Source of the DNA: Bacteroidales bacterium
Lineage (GTDB): Bacteria; Bacteroidota; Bacteroidia; Bacteroidales; UBA932
Direction: 5' to 3'
DNA length: 13,836 nucleotides
NCBI GenBank assembly: GCA_004555145.1
Contig: SFJB01000030.1
Coordinates: 1-13,836, forward strand
Shown here: one piece after another, positions 1 through 6,217 of the stretch
Layout of the letters: the number at the start of each line of letters is the position of its first letter
How positions within the stretch are numbered: the first letter of the stretch is position 1
Notes under the pieces: generated by a model
The model's database searches: none
The model's input: only the letters and a program-made list of their open reading frames with translations
Told to the model about the DNA's origin: nothing
Translations under genes and position numbers: made by a program

Positions 1-228
1 CTTCTCCCAAGGCTGGATTGCAAGGGTCTTTGCGTCCGGGGCCGAGATGGAGGCAACCTGTGCAAGAGGGGTAGGGGTGCCGTAGTAATCTACGGATACG
101 CTGTTGAAGATGAGAGGGTTGGCCTTGCCTACCCTGTATGACTTGAGATCTTCCTCGAGGAAGTTTACCGCATCCTGCATTTTGGAATCCGCCAGGTTTA
201 CGATTTCTTTAGCTCTGTCTGTTAACAT
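1..228 (-). CDS. frr: Ribosome recycling factor, N-terminal part (cut by window edge)
   Basis: Ribosome recycling factor splits post-termination ribosomes together with EF-G in the cytoplasm. Reading the minus strand from the ATG at 226-228 gives 76 residues with no stop before the window edge. The start MLTDRAKEIV is followed by a helix (QDAVNFLEEDL) and then SYRVGKANP, which matches the family's R-x-G-R/K-A motif. After that comes DYYGTPTPLAQVASI, the conserved YYG-PTPL signature of domain II. The family is about 185 residues, so the C-terminal part, including the rest of the three-helix domain I, lies outside the window. The gene starts 19 nt after the pyrH stop, so the two are almost certainly co-transcribed in the usual pyrH-frr order. 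No separate promoter is visible in that gap. Identification is by motif recognition and is firm. Confidence 0.95.
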   Translation of the reverse strand, partial: MLTDRAKEIVNLADSKMQDAVNFLEEDLKSYRVGKANPLIFNSVSVDYYGTPTPLAQVASISAPDAKTLAIQPWEK

Positions 229-247
229 ATTATTCGGAATTTGATTG

Positions 248-946
248 TTATGCGTGTACCGTGGTGCCCACCTTTTCGCCTGCAAGCAGACGTCCAAGGC
301 TGCCTTTTTCTCCTATATTGAATACTATGATCGGAACGGGGCCCTGCTCGCAGAGGGCGAAGGCCGTGGCATCCATCACCTTCAGGTGATCCGACAGGGC
401 CTTGCTGAATGTGAGTTCGTCATACTTTACGGCGTCCGGGTCCTTTTCCGGGTCGGCTGTGTACACTCCGTCCACCCTCGTGCCTTTCAGAAGTGCGTCG
501 GCCTCTATTTCAAGGGCTCTGAGCGCCGCACCGGAATCGGTGGTGAAGAACGGGTTGCCGGTGCCTCCCGAGATGAGCGCCACTCCTCCCTGCTCCATAA
601 GGGCGACTGCGTCCTCCCTGCGGTAGTAGTGAGCTATCGGTTGCATAGGGGTAGCTGTGAACACCTCCGCTTTCACTCCCTCGGAGCGCAGGGCGCAAGC
701 CAAGCCAAGTGAATTGATGACGGTTGCCAACATTCCCATTCGGTCTCCGGTGATTCTGTCGAAGCCTTTGCCGAGGCCCTGAAGTCCGCGGAAAATGTTG
801 CCTCCTCCATTCACGACCGCTATCTGGTGACCGGCTTTCACGGCTTCTGCGATTTCTTTGGCAAAGCCCATCAGGCACTCGCTGTCTATGCCCTTTCCTC
901 CCGGACCTCCGAGGCTTTCGCCGCTCAGTTTAAGTAAAACTCTCAT
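248..946 (-). CDS. pyrH: UMP kinase
   Basis: Phosphorylates UMP to UDP with ATP, the committed step to UTP and CTP, as a cytoplasmic hexamer of the amino-acid-kinase fold. The 232-residue length is normal for the family. The protein starts MRVLLKLSGESLGG (the K-L-SGE phosphate-binding segment). It continues with VVNGGGNIFRG, TGDRMGMLATVINSL, and the nucleotide-binding TGNPFFTTDSGAALRA. Near the C-terminus it has GVYTADPEKDPDA. I chose the ATG at 944-946 because it gives the canonical N-terminus; an ATG 13 nt upstream is out of frame. It leads a minus-strand operon with frr and is divergent from sdhC. In many bacteria pyrH-frr follow rpsB-tsf directly; here they sit nearby but point the other way. 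Confidence 0.97.
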   Translation of the reverse strand: MRVLLKLSGESLGGPGGKGIDSECLMGFAKEIAEAVKAGHQIAVVNGGGNIFRGLQGLGKGFDRITGDRMGMLATVINSLGLACALRSEGVKAEVFTATPMQPIAHYYRREDAVALMEQGGVALISGGTGNPFFTTDSGAALRALEIEADALLKGTRVDGVYTADPEKDPDAVKYDELTFSKALSDHLKVMDATAFALCEQGPVPIIVFNIGEKGSLGRLLAGEKVGTTVHA

Positions 947-987
947 ATACCTTATCCATTAAAATTCAAAATTCGTAGACTTTTAAA

Positions 988-1018
988 CAAAAATATCGGA
1001 AAATTATGAAACTTGCAA
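988..1018 (-). promoter_or_regulatory. Promoter for pyrH-frr
   Basis: On the minus strand, TATTTTTG (988-995) matches the Bacteroidota -7 element TAnnTTTG. A TTG (1016-1018) lies 20 nt upstream as a -33 element. The predicted transcript start leaves a leader of roughly 35-40 nt before the pyrH ATG. The -33 half overlaps the region expected for the divergent sdhC promoter. Confidence 0.6.
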
Positions 1019-1035
1019 GATTAGGAGTATATTTG
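1005..1035 (+). promoter_or_regulatory. Promoter for sdhC
   Basis: TATATTTG (1028-1035) is a perfect TAnnTTTG -7 element. Nineteen nt upstream is TATG (1005-1008), a 3-of-4 match to the TTTG -33 element. The ATG follows 27 nt after the -7 element. The pattern is established for Bacteroidota; the assignment here is by inspection. Confidence 0.55.
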
Positions 1036-1062
1036 CACTCCAATTGATTAAATTCAACACCA

Positions 1063-1788
1063 ATGTTTATATTCAATTCATCTATCGGAAAGAAATTCAT
1101 CCAGGCCGTGAGCGGAGCATTTCTTATCGTGTTCCTTCTCCTCCACGTTACTATCAACTTCTTCTCTGTGATCGATTCCTTCACAGGCAAGTTCGGCGCG
1201 GTTGCAGCTGATGACAAGCTCTTCAGTGCCGGTGACGGCCTCTTCAAGCTCGGATGCGACTTCATGTCCACTCCGGTCATCTCAATCATGGTTCCTGTGC
1301 TTGCTCTGGGATTCCTCGTCCACATCGCCTACGGCTGCTGGCTGACTTTCCAGAACATCCGTGCCCGTGGTGGCGTAAAGCGTTATGAGGTTGCAAGCAA
1401 GGCGGCTGCGGATTCCTGGTCAGCACGCAACATGTTTGTCCTCGGAATCGTGATCCTGGGTGCTATCTTCTTCCACCTCTTCCACTTCTGGGCAAAGATG
1501 CAGATGCCTGAGCTTCTGCACATCGGCACTTTCGAGAATGATCCTTACCTTCTTCTCACCACCGTATTCGGCAACTGGTGGGTGCTTGTCATCTACCTCC
1601 TCTGGTTCGCAGCCATCTGGTTCCATCTCGTACACGGATTCTGGAGCATGTTCCAGACTGTGGGCTGGGACGGTACTACCTGGTTCAAGCGCATCAAGGT
1701 CATCGGCATCATTCTGGTCAGCGTCATCTGCGTGCTTTTCGCCGTAGTCGGAATCAATGCATTCATCCAGGCCAATTTCATTGCATAG
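1063..1788 (+). CDS. sdhC: Succinate dehydrogenase / fumarate reductase cytochrome b subunit
   Basis: Membrane anchor that binds haem and quinone and connects the flavoprotein and iron-sulfur subunits (SdhA/SdhB or FrdA/FrdB) to the menaquinone pool. In anaerobic Bacteroidales the complex typically works as a fumarate reductase. The protein has 241 residues and about five hydrophobic helices: roughly 12-32, 73-98, 123-145, 167-192 and 210-236. Histidines placed within helices fit a di-haem b subunit: H28, H87, H138/H141 and H188/H191. HGFWSMFQTVGWD near 191-203 matches the Bacillus/Bacteroidota-type SdhC family. The start follows a recognisable promoter. The odd point is context: sdhA and sdhB normally follow directly, but here the next gene is rplM, 103 nt on, after a terminator-like hairpin. 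The catalytic subunits must be encoded elsewhere or be absent. Confidence 0.9.
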   Translation: MFIFNSSIGKKFIQAVSGAFLIVFLLLHVTINFFSVIDSFTGKFGAVAADDKLFSAGDGLFKLGCDFMSTPVISIMVPVLALGFLVHIAYGCWLTFQNIRARGGVKRYEVASKAAADSWSARNMFVLGIVILGAIFFHLFHFWAKMQMPELLHIGTFENDPYLLLTTVFGNWWVLVIYLLWFAAIWFHLVHGFWSMFQTVGWDGTTWFKRIKVIGIILVSVICVLFAVVGINAFIQANFIA

Positions 1789-1799
1789 AACAGATAGTT

Positions 1800-1830
1800 T
1801 TTGATTTTTCATAAAAAATTACTACCTTTG
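1800..1830 (+). promoter_or_regulatory. Strong promoter for the rplM ribosomal operon
   Basis: TTTG (1800-1803), a spacer of exactly 19 nt, then TACCTTTG (1823-1830) is a full match to the Bacteroidota vegetative promoter consensus. It lies between sdhC and rplM and should start transcription near 1833-1837, giving a leader of about 55-60 nt. This fits a highly expressed ribosomal-protein operon. Confidence 0.8.
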
Positions 1831-1864
1831 CGACCCCTATTTTGTGTAGGGATCGCAATTTTTT
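1830..1864 (+). terminator. Terminator-like hairpin overlapping the rplM promoter and leader
   Basis: Arms GCGACCCCTA (1830-1839) and TAGGGATCGC (1847-1856) pair over 10 positions with one C-A mismatch around a 7-nt loop. They are followed by six T residues (1859-1864), which is the form of an intrinsic terminator. The full stem can form only in RNA reading through from sdhC, because the left arm begins at the last base of the rplM -7 element. RNA started at the rplM promoter would keep only the inner CCCUA/UAGGG pairs. It may end sdhC transcripts, or act as a leader or attenuator for rplM; I cannot tell which. Confidence 0.55.
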
Positions 1865-1891
1865 AGTATTAACTATTTAAAGATCAAGACA

Positions 1892-2344
1892 GTGGACACA
1901 CAAAGCTACAAGACAGTATCGCTGAACAAGGCGACTGTGGACAAGAAGTGGGTTGTCATTGACGCGACAGATCTCGCGCTTGGTCGTCTCGCTTCGCGCG
2001 TTGCTCTTGTCCTTCGCGGCAAGAACAAGCCGGGCTACACCCCTCACGTAGACTGCGGTGACAACGTTATCGTAGTCAATGCCGAGAAGGTCGCCCTCGG
2101 AGGCAAGAAGATGACTGATCGTGTTTATACCCGTTACACCGGATATCCTGGTGGACAGAGGTTCACGACCCCGAAGGAGATCCTCGCCAATAGGCCTGAG
2201 GAACTTGTCAGGAGAGCAGTAAAGGGTATGCTCCCTAAGACCCGTCTTGGTGACGACATTCTCGGAAACCTGTTCGTTTACGCAGGTCCTGAGCACAAGC
2301 ACCAGGCACAGAACCCTACAGTTATCAAGTTGGATGAAATTTAA
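1892..2344 (+). CDS. rplM: 50S ribosomal protein L13
   Basis: An early-assembly large-subunit protein that binds 23S rRNA. The protein is 150 residues with a GTG start at 1892-1894. The GTG is chosen because it gives the N-terminus MDTQSYKTVSLNKATV, which matches other Bacteroidota L13 proteins, and no in-frame ATG precedes the domain. Conserved segments are WVVIDATDLALGRLAS, TPHVDCGDNVIVVNAEKV, YTGYPGG, AVKGMLPKTRLG, and the C-terminal YAGPEHKHQAQNP. It is the first gene of rplM-rpsI-rpsB-tsf, and only 9 nt separate its stop from the rpsI start. Expression is likely set by the consensus promoter and the hairpin in its leader. Ribosomal-protein leaders for L13 are known in some bacteria; whether this one binds L13 is open. 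Confidence 0.97.
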   Translation: MDTQSYKTVSLNKATVDKKWVVIDATDLALGRLASRVALVLRGKNKPGYTPHVDCGDNVIVVNAEKVALGGKKMTDRVYTRYTGYPGGQRFTTPKEILANRPEELVRRAVKGMLPKTRLGDDILGNLFVYAGPEHKHQAQNPTVIKLDEI

Positions 2345-2353
2345 ACAGAGCAA

Positions 2354-2743
2354 ATGGAACAGACACACGCCCTTGGAAGACGTAAAGCAGCTGTAGCTCG
2401 CGTTTATCTCACAGCCGGAAAAGGCAATGTGACAGTCAACGACCGTCCTCTCGAGAACTACTTCGCTCTCGAGTCCCTTCGTTATGTCGTTAACCAGCCT
2501 TTCGAAGTTACCGGAACTCTCGGACAGTTCGATGTAAAGGTCACCATCGCAGGTGGCGGAATCAAAGGACAGGCCGAGGCTATTCGCCTGGGTATCGCCC
2601 GCGCTCTCTGTGAGGTGGACAAGGAGGCATATCGTTCAGCACTCAAAGCAGCAGGTTTCCTGACCCGTGACGCCCGTGAGGTGGAGCGCAAGAAGCCTGG
2701 CCAGCCTGGTGCACGTCGCCGCTTCCAGTTCAGCAAACGTTAG
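2354..2743 (+). CDS. rpsI: 30S ribosomal protein S9
   Basis: A small-subunit head protein whose C-terminal tail reaches toward the P-site tRNA. It has 129 residues, the usual length. It begins with the conserved [15 protein letters not shown] segment and contains [19 protein letters not shown] in the middle. It ends in [20 protein letters not shown] followed by FSKR, the basic tail with the invariant terminal K-R pair. The pairing with rplM upstream is nearly universal in bacteria. The ATG at 2354 is preceded by A-rich sequence with no Shine-Dalgarno motif. Confidence 0.97.
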   Translation: MEQTHALGRRKAAVARVYLTAGKGNVTVNDRPLENYFALESLRYVVNQPFEVTGTLGQFDVKVTIAGGGIKGQAEAIRLGIARALCEVDKEAYRSALKAAGFLTRDAREVERKKPGQPGARRRFQFSKR

Positions 2744-2898
2744 TTATCGTTTATTTACGGCACAGCGTCGGTTTTTAAACCATCCCGCTTTTTGATGGCT
2801 GCCGCGCTGCGAAAAAGGTCGGAGATCGTAACAGCGCTACTCCGCCTTGAAGAAAAGAGACCCCGGAAGGGGACAGTTTACAAAAACAGAACAAACAA
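2744..2898 (+). promoter_or_regulatory. Structured 155-nt spacer / candidate 5' leader of rpsB
   Basis: This gap is the longest in the window and sits inside an otherwise tight ribosomal operon. Several inverted repeats are visible. CAGCG (2763-2767) pairs with CGCTG (2805-2809) and encloses CCATC (2780-2784) with GATGG (2794-2798). CGGAG (2820-2824) pairs with CTCCG (2840-2844). CCCC-GGAA-GGGG (2861-2872) forms a tetraloop hairpin 26 nt before the rpsB ATG. I find no TAnnTTTG promoter element and no credible small gene. A cis-acting leader controlling S2/EF-Ts synthesis, or an RNA processing site, is a reasonable inference. The structures are seen; the function is not shown. Confidence 0.5.
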
Positions 2899-3705
2899 AT
2901 GTCACGTACAAATTTCCAGGAATTGCTTGATGCAAGCGTACATTTCGGACACTTGGCAAGGAAGTGGAACCCAAAAATGGCCCCATATATCTTCGACCAG
3001 AAGAAGGGTATGCACGTAATTGACCTGCACAAGACCGTAGCCAAGGTGGATGAAGCCGCCGAGGAGATGAAGATGCTTGCAAAATCAGGCCGCAAAATTC
3101 TCTTCGTAGCAACGAAGAAGCAGGCTAAGGATATTGTAAAGGATAAGGCAACGGCAGTGAATATGCCGTCTATCACCGAGCGTTGGGCCGGCGGTATGCT
3201 CACCAACTTCCCTACAATCCGCAAAGCCATCAAGAAAATGTCCACTATCGACAAGATGAAGGAGGACGGCACCTACGACAAGCTCGCCAAGAGAGAGCGT
3301 CTGCAGGTGGATCGCCAGAGGGCCAAGCTCGAGAAGAACCTCGGCTCTATCCGCGACATGAGCCGTCTCCCGTCGGCACTTTTCGTGGTAGACGTGCAGA
3401 AGGAAGCAAATGCAGTCAAAGAGGCAAATCGTCTCAATATTCCGGTATTCGCAATGGTTGATACTTGTTGCGATCCTACCCCGATTGATTATGTGATACC
3501 GGCAAATGATGACGCCGCAAGCTCAATCGAGTGCATTGTCAACATCCTCTGCAAGGCTATCCAGGAAGGTCTCGACGAGCGCAAGCTCGAGAAGGACAAG
3601 GATGCTGCAGCAGCCGAGATTACCGAAGAGGTAAAGCCGGGTGCAAGGAAGCTCCGTTCCCGCAAGGGTAAGAGTGCTGAGGCCGAAGAGGCAAAAGCAG
3701 AATAG
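2899..3705 (+). CDS. rpsB: 30S ribosomal protein S2
   Basis: A late-assembling small-subunit protein at the head-body junction. It has 268 residues. The hallmark segment SVHFGHLARKWNPKMAPYIF is near residues 13-32, followed by IDLHKTV. Further on are ILFVATKKQAKDIV, ERWAGGMLTNFPTIRK, LPSALFVVDVQKE, and IPVFAMVDTCCDPTPIDYVIPANDDAA. The C-terminal 40 or so residues are a charged tail rich in Lys, Glu and Ala, common in the phylum and probably disordered. The ATG follows the A-rich stretch CAAAAACAGAACAAACAA. Tsf follows after 24 nt, the classical rpsB-tsf pair. Confidence 0.97.
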   Translation: MSRTNFQELLDASVHFGHLARKWNPKMAPYIFDQKKGMHVIDLHKTVAKVDEAAEEMKMLAKSGRKILFVATKKQAKDIVKDKATAVNMPSITERWAGGMLTNFPTIRKAIKKMSTIDKMKEDGTYDKLAKRERLQVDRQRAKLEKNLGSIRDMSRLPSALFVVDVQKEANAVKEANRLNIPVFAMVDTCCDPTPIDYVIPANDDAASSIECIVNILCKAIQEGLDERKLEKDKDAAAAEITEEVKPGARKLRSRKGKSAEAEEAKAE

Positions 3706-3729
3706 TTCCATTTAGAAACAGATACCATT

Positions 3730-4725
3730 ATGGCAATTACAGCAGCAGACGTAATGAAGTTACGTAAAATGACTTCTGCAGGTATGATGGACTGCAAGAA
3801 GGCGCTTGAGGAAGCTCAGGGCGACTTCAACAAGGCAATGGACATCATCCGTGAGAAGGGTAAGCTCGTTGCAGCCAAGAGAGCTGACCGCGAGACTTCG
3901 GAGGGTGCGGTGAAGGCACGCGTAGAGGGCAACAAGGGTATCCTTGTATGCCTCGGATGCGAAACCGACTTCGTGAGCCGCAACTCTGATTTCCAGAACC
4001 TTGCAGAGGCTATCGCTGACGTGGCCATCGCACAGTGCCCAGCTGACCTCGAGGGTCTCAAGGCTTGCAAGATGGCTGACGGTTACACCGTTGAAGAAGC
4101 TGTGGAGGCTCAGACCGGAAAAACCGGCGAGAAGCACGTGCTTGTAGGCTACGCCCTCGTTGAGGCGCCTTTCGTAGCCCAGTACATCCACAAGATCACC
4201 GGCAAGCTCGGCGCGCTGGTAGGCTTCAACAAGGAAGTTCCTGCAGAGCTCGCCAAGGGCATCGTGATGCAGGTGGCTTCCATGAACCCTGTCGCCATTT
4301 CCGCAGAGGACTGTCCTCAGGAAGTGATTGACAGCGAGCGCAATGTGGCTATCCAGAAGACCAAGGATGAGCAGATTCAGAAGGCAGTTGACGCCGCTCT
4401 CAAGAAGGCCGGTATCAATCCTGCCCACGTTGACAGCGAGGACCACATCGAGTCCAACACTGCTAAGGGATGGCTCACTCCGGAGCAGGCCAATCAGGCT
4501 CGCGAGATCATCAAGACCGTGAGCGCCGAGAAGGCTGCCAACCTCAACGAGCAGATGATTCAGAACATCGCCAACGGCCGTGTCCAGAAGTTCCTCAAGG
4601 AGCAGACTCTCCTCGAGCAGGACTATCAGATGAGCGACGAGAAGATTTCCGTAAAGGATGCTCTCGCTGCAGCTGACAAGGAAGCCAAGGTGGTTGTAAT
4701 CAAGCGCTTCTCTCTCAATGACTAA
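3730..4725 (+). CDS. tsf: Translation elongation factor Ts
   Basis: Nucleotide exchange factor that regenerates EF-Tu-GTP. The protein has 331 residues, longer than the roughly 280 of the E. coli protein. The N-terminal UBA-like domain is ITAADVMKLRKMTSAGMMDCKKALEEAQGDF (about 3-33). The core carries CLGCETDFVSRNSDFQNLA (about 76-94), the EF-Tu-contacting TDFV motif. The second half has KITGKLGALVGFNKEV and VAMQVASMNP-like segments. The end is EQTLLEQDYQMSDEKISVKDAL, with a final strand VVVIKRFSLND. It closes the ribosomal operon and is followed 26 nt later by a terminator. Confidence 0.96.
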   Translation: MAITAADVMKLRKMTSAGMMDCKKALEEAQGDFNKAMDIIREKGKLVAAKRADRETSEGAVKARVEGNKGILVCLGCETDFVSRNSDFQNLAEAIADVAIAQCPADLEGLKACKMADGYTVEEAVEAQTGKTGEKHVLVGYALVEAPFVAQYIHKITGKLGALVGFNKEVPAELAKGIVMQVASMNPVAISAEDCPQEVIDSERNVAIQKTKDEQIQKAVDAALKKAGINPAHVDSEDHIESNTAKGWLTPEQANQAREIIKTVSAEKAANLNEQMIQNIANGRVQKFLKEQTLLEQDYQMSDEKISVKDALAAADKEAKVVVIKRFSLND

Positions 4726-4744
4726 TTTTTAGCCGAAAATACAC

Positions 4745-4780
4745 AAAAATGGCCGGCCCGGAAGGGTCGGCTGTTTTTTT
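4745..4780. terminator. Bidirectional intrinsic terminator between tsf and the O-methyltransferase gene
   Basis: The stem GCCGGCCC (4752-4759) / GGGTCGGC (4764-4771) pairs fully with one G-U pair around a GGAA loop. Seven T residues follow at 4774-4780, ending tsf transcripts. On the other strand the same hairpin is followed by the complement of AAAAA (4745-4749), so it can also end the convergent minus-strand operon. Confidence 0.85.
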
Positions 4781-4794
4781 GTACTTCTCCGGCA

Positions 4795-5427
4795 TCATTT
4801 CTTTCTGATCACGGTCAAACCGTCCTTTAGGGGAAGGATTACGGTCTCGACGGCAGGGTCGGAGGCGACGATGCCGTTGAATTCCAGCAGGCCTTTTGTC
4901 TGGGCGTCGTGAGACGGGGGACTAGCATATACCTTCCCGTCCCAAAGGGTATCATCGGCAACCAGCAGTCCGCCCTTGCGAAGAAGGGGTAGGCAGAGCC
5001 TGTAGTATTCGGAGTACTGTCGCTTGTTGGCATCCACAAAAATGAGGTCATAAGGCCCTTCGAGTGTGCCCAGGCTCTCAAGCGCATCCCCTATGTGCAG
5101 GCGTATCCTGTCTTCAACTCCCGCCCTCTGCCAGCCTTCCCGCATAAGATCTTCAAGCTCGTCATTGATCTCCAGGGCGTCAAGGTATCCTCCCTCGGGC
5201 AGTCCCAAGGCCATCCAGCAGGAGGAGTAGCCGGTAAATGAACCTATTTCAAGAATTCTCTTTGCTCCGCTGATCTCGACCAGCATCTTCAGGAAACGCC
5301 CCTGCACCGGACCGGAGAGCATACGCGGATAATTGGTCCGTATATGGGTCTGCTTCTCAATCCATTCCAGGGCTTCGGGAGCGGCGCTGCTGTGTTCGCG
5401 TATGTACTTATTCTCCGAGGATTCCAT
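4795..5427 (-). CDS. COMT-type SAM-dependent O-methyltransferase
   Basis: Class I methyltransferase of the catechol-O-methyltransferase-like family (methyltransferase family 3), cytoplasmic, metal-dependent in characterised members. The protein has 210 residues, typical for bacterial members. Motif I is ILEIGSFTGYSS (about 58-69), with the SAM ribose-binding acidic residue E86 in DALEIND. YDLIFVDANKRQY (126-138) supplies D132. VADDTLWDGKV (156-166) supplies D158 and D159. By analogy with COMT, D132, D158 and D159 would bind the divalent metal. The last position is Asn in rat COMT but Asp here. The natural substrate cannot be read from the sequence. Its start overlaps the end of the upstream secreted-protein gene by 20 nt, indicating one operon and possible translational coupling. 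Confidence 0.88.
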   Translation of the reverse strand: MESSENKYIREHSSAAPEALEWIEKQTHIRTNYPRMLSGPVQGRFLKMLVEISGAKRILEIGSFTGYSSCWMALGLPEGGYLDALEINDELEDLMREGWQRAGVEDRIRLHIGDALESLGTLEGPYDLIFVDANKRQYSEYYRLCLPLLRKGGLLVADDTLWDGKVYASPPSHDAQTKGLLEFNGIVASDPAVETVILPLKDGLTVIRKK

Positions 5428-6178
5428 TGTTCTTCGATATTCTCAAAATCTCTTTCTCGCTGAATTTTGTTTCAGTGCCTTTCCTGTATTTGCTCTCCCT
5501 GAAACTGAAAAGCTCGTGCGTGTCTGCGGAAATCAGCATGCGGTAGCACTTCATATCCGGACCCGGCTCGACAGGACTGACTGTCACGCATATCAGCGTG
5601 TCGCTGTCAGCCTGCATGTACAACTCATCGCATCTGTCAGGGTCCAGGCAGACCGTCTTTCCCTTGAATTTGCGGTCATAATAGCCAAGGCCTGCATAGG
5701 CCGCCTGATCGCTTACCATCGCGTCCTCGATGTAGGCCTGAAGTATGTCGATGAATGCTCCCATATACATAAGCTCCCTTCCGCTCGGAGCTCCGGCGCA
5801 GGCGATTGGTACCCTGACCACCTCGAACGGACGGCTAAGGTTGTTCTCGGCCTCAGGGTTGCCACCCTTCTCGAGGACTATGTATGTAATGCCTGAATCC
5901 ACTCCGAGGTAGAGGAAGTACAGACTGTTGTCCCCCTTGAGTTTCTGCATGTCTTCGGCATTGCAGAACTCATATGGGGAGATTCTCCATCTGGTGGAGA
6001 TTTCTTCTCGGAAGGTGATGTCGAGCAGGGGACTGCCGCCTCCTGCAACTTTGATGGTGCGTGTAGGAAAATCGGCAAGCCTGGCTTTCCTTGTGTAAAC
6101 CTTTCCCTGAGCTCCGGCCGTTTGGCAGAAGAGCACGAACAGCAGGGAAACAAATAAGAGTCTCAAACTTTTTTCCAT
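5408..6178 (-). CDS. Secreted protein of unknown function
   Basis: A 256-residue protein that I do not recognise as a characterised family. It starts with a clear signal peptide: basic MEKSLR, a hydrophobic core LLFVSLLFVLF, and a likely signal peptidase I site after TAGA before Q (about residue 23). There is no lipobox, so it is predicted to be periplasmic or exported rather than a lipoprotein. No later membrane helix is evident. The mature part is mixed alpha/beta in character, with segments such as ISTRWRISPYEFC, DNSLYFLYLGVDSGITYIVL and CDELYMQADSDTLICVTVSP. Four cysteines are visible in the mature chain. It may be restricted to Bacteroidales. Its last codons overlap the methyltransferase start by 20 nt. 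The ATG at 6176-6178 lies only 5 nt after a TAACTTTG promoter element, so its mRNA is predicted to be leaderless or nearly so. Confidence 0.8.
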   Translation of the reverse strand: MEKSLRLLFVSLLFVLFCQTAGAQGKVYTRKARLADFPTRTIKVAGGGSPLLDITFREEISTRWRISPYEFCNAEDMQKLKGDNSLYFLYLGVDSGITYIVLEKGGNPEAENNLSRPFEVVRVPIACAGAPSGRELMYMGAFIDILQAYIEDAMVSDQAAYAGLGYYDRKFKGKTVCLDPDRCDELYMQADSDTLICVTVSPVEPGPDMKCYRMLISADTHELFSFRESKYRKGTETKFSEKEILRISKNNGILGE

Positions 6179-6180
6179 AC

Positions 6181-6211
6181 TTTCAAAGTTACAAAGAAAT
6201 TCATAAATTTG
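6181..6211 (+). promoter_or_regulatory. Promoter of the dnaX operon
   Basis: TAAATTTG (6204-6211) is a perfect TAnnTTTG element, with TTTC (6181-6184) 19 nt upstream as a 3-of-4 match to TTTG. The dnaX ATG at 6218 follows after only 6 nt, predicting a transcript with practically no 5' leader. The element is interlocked with the opposing promoter within a 39-bp intergenic region. Confidence 0.65.
6184..6191 (-). promoter_or_regulatory. -7 promoter element of the secreted protein / methyltransferase operon
   Basis: On the minus strand TAACTTTG is a perfect TAnnTTTG element. TTTA (complement of 6212-6215), 20 nt upstream, is a partial -33 match. Only 5 nt (AAAGT) separate the element from the ATG, so transcription should begin at or within a few bases of the start codon. 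Confidence 0.6.
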
Positions 6212-6217
6212 TAAACT

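Noticed and set aside
245..712. Open frame of 155 codons on the plus strand within pyrH
   Set aside because: It is antisense to a clearly identified UMP kinase gene, has no recognisable domain, and its composition is that of the reversed coding strand.
1420..1812. Open frame of 130 codons on the minus strand across sdhC
   Set aside because: The product is very acidic with His/Asp runs, typical of the complement of a hydrophobic membrane protein gene. No homology is recognised.
2792..3019. Possible small gene starting in the rpsI-rpsB spacer
   Set aside because: It starts with TTG and runs out of frame into rpsB, and it has no recognisable motif. The spacer looks like structured RNA rather than coding sequence.
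2861..4766. CCCGGAAGGG occurring both in the rpsB leader and in the tsf terminator as a possible repeat family
   Set aside because: Only the 10-base core is shared, and GNRA-type loops closed by G-C pairs recur by chance in stable hairpins. No longer repeat surrounds it.
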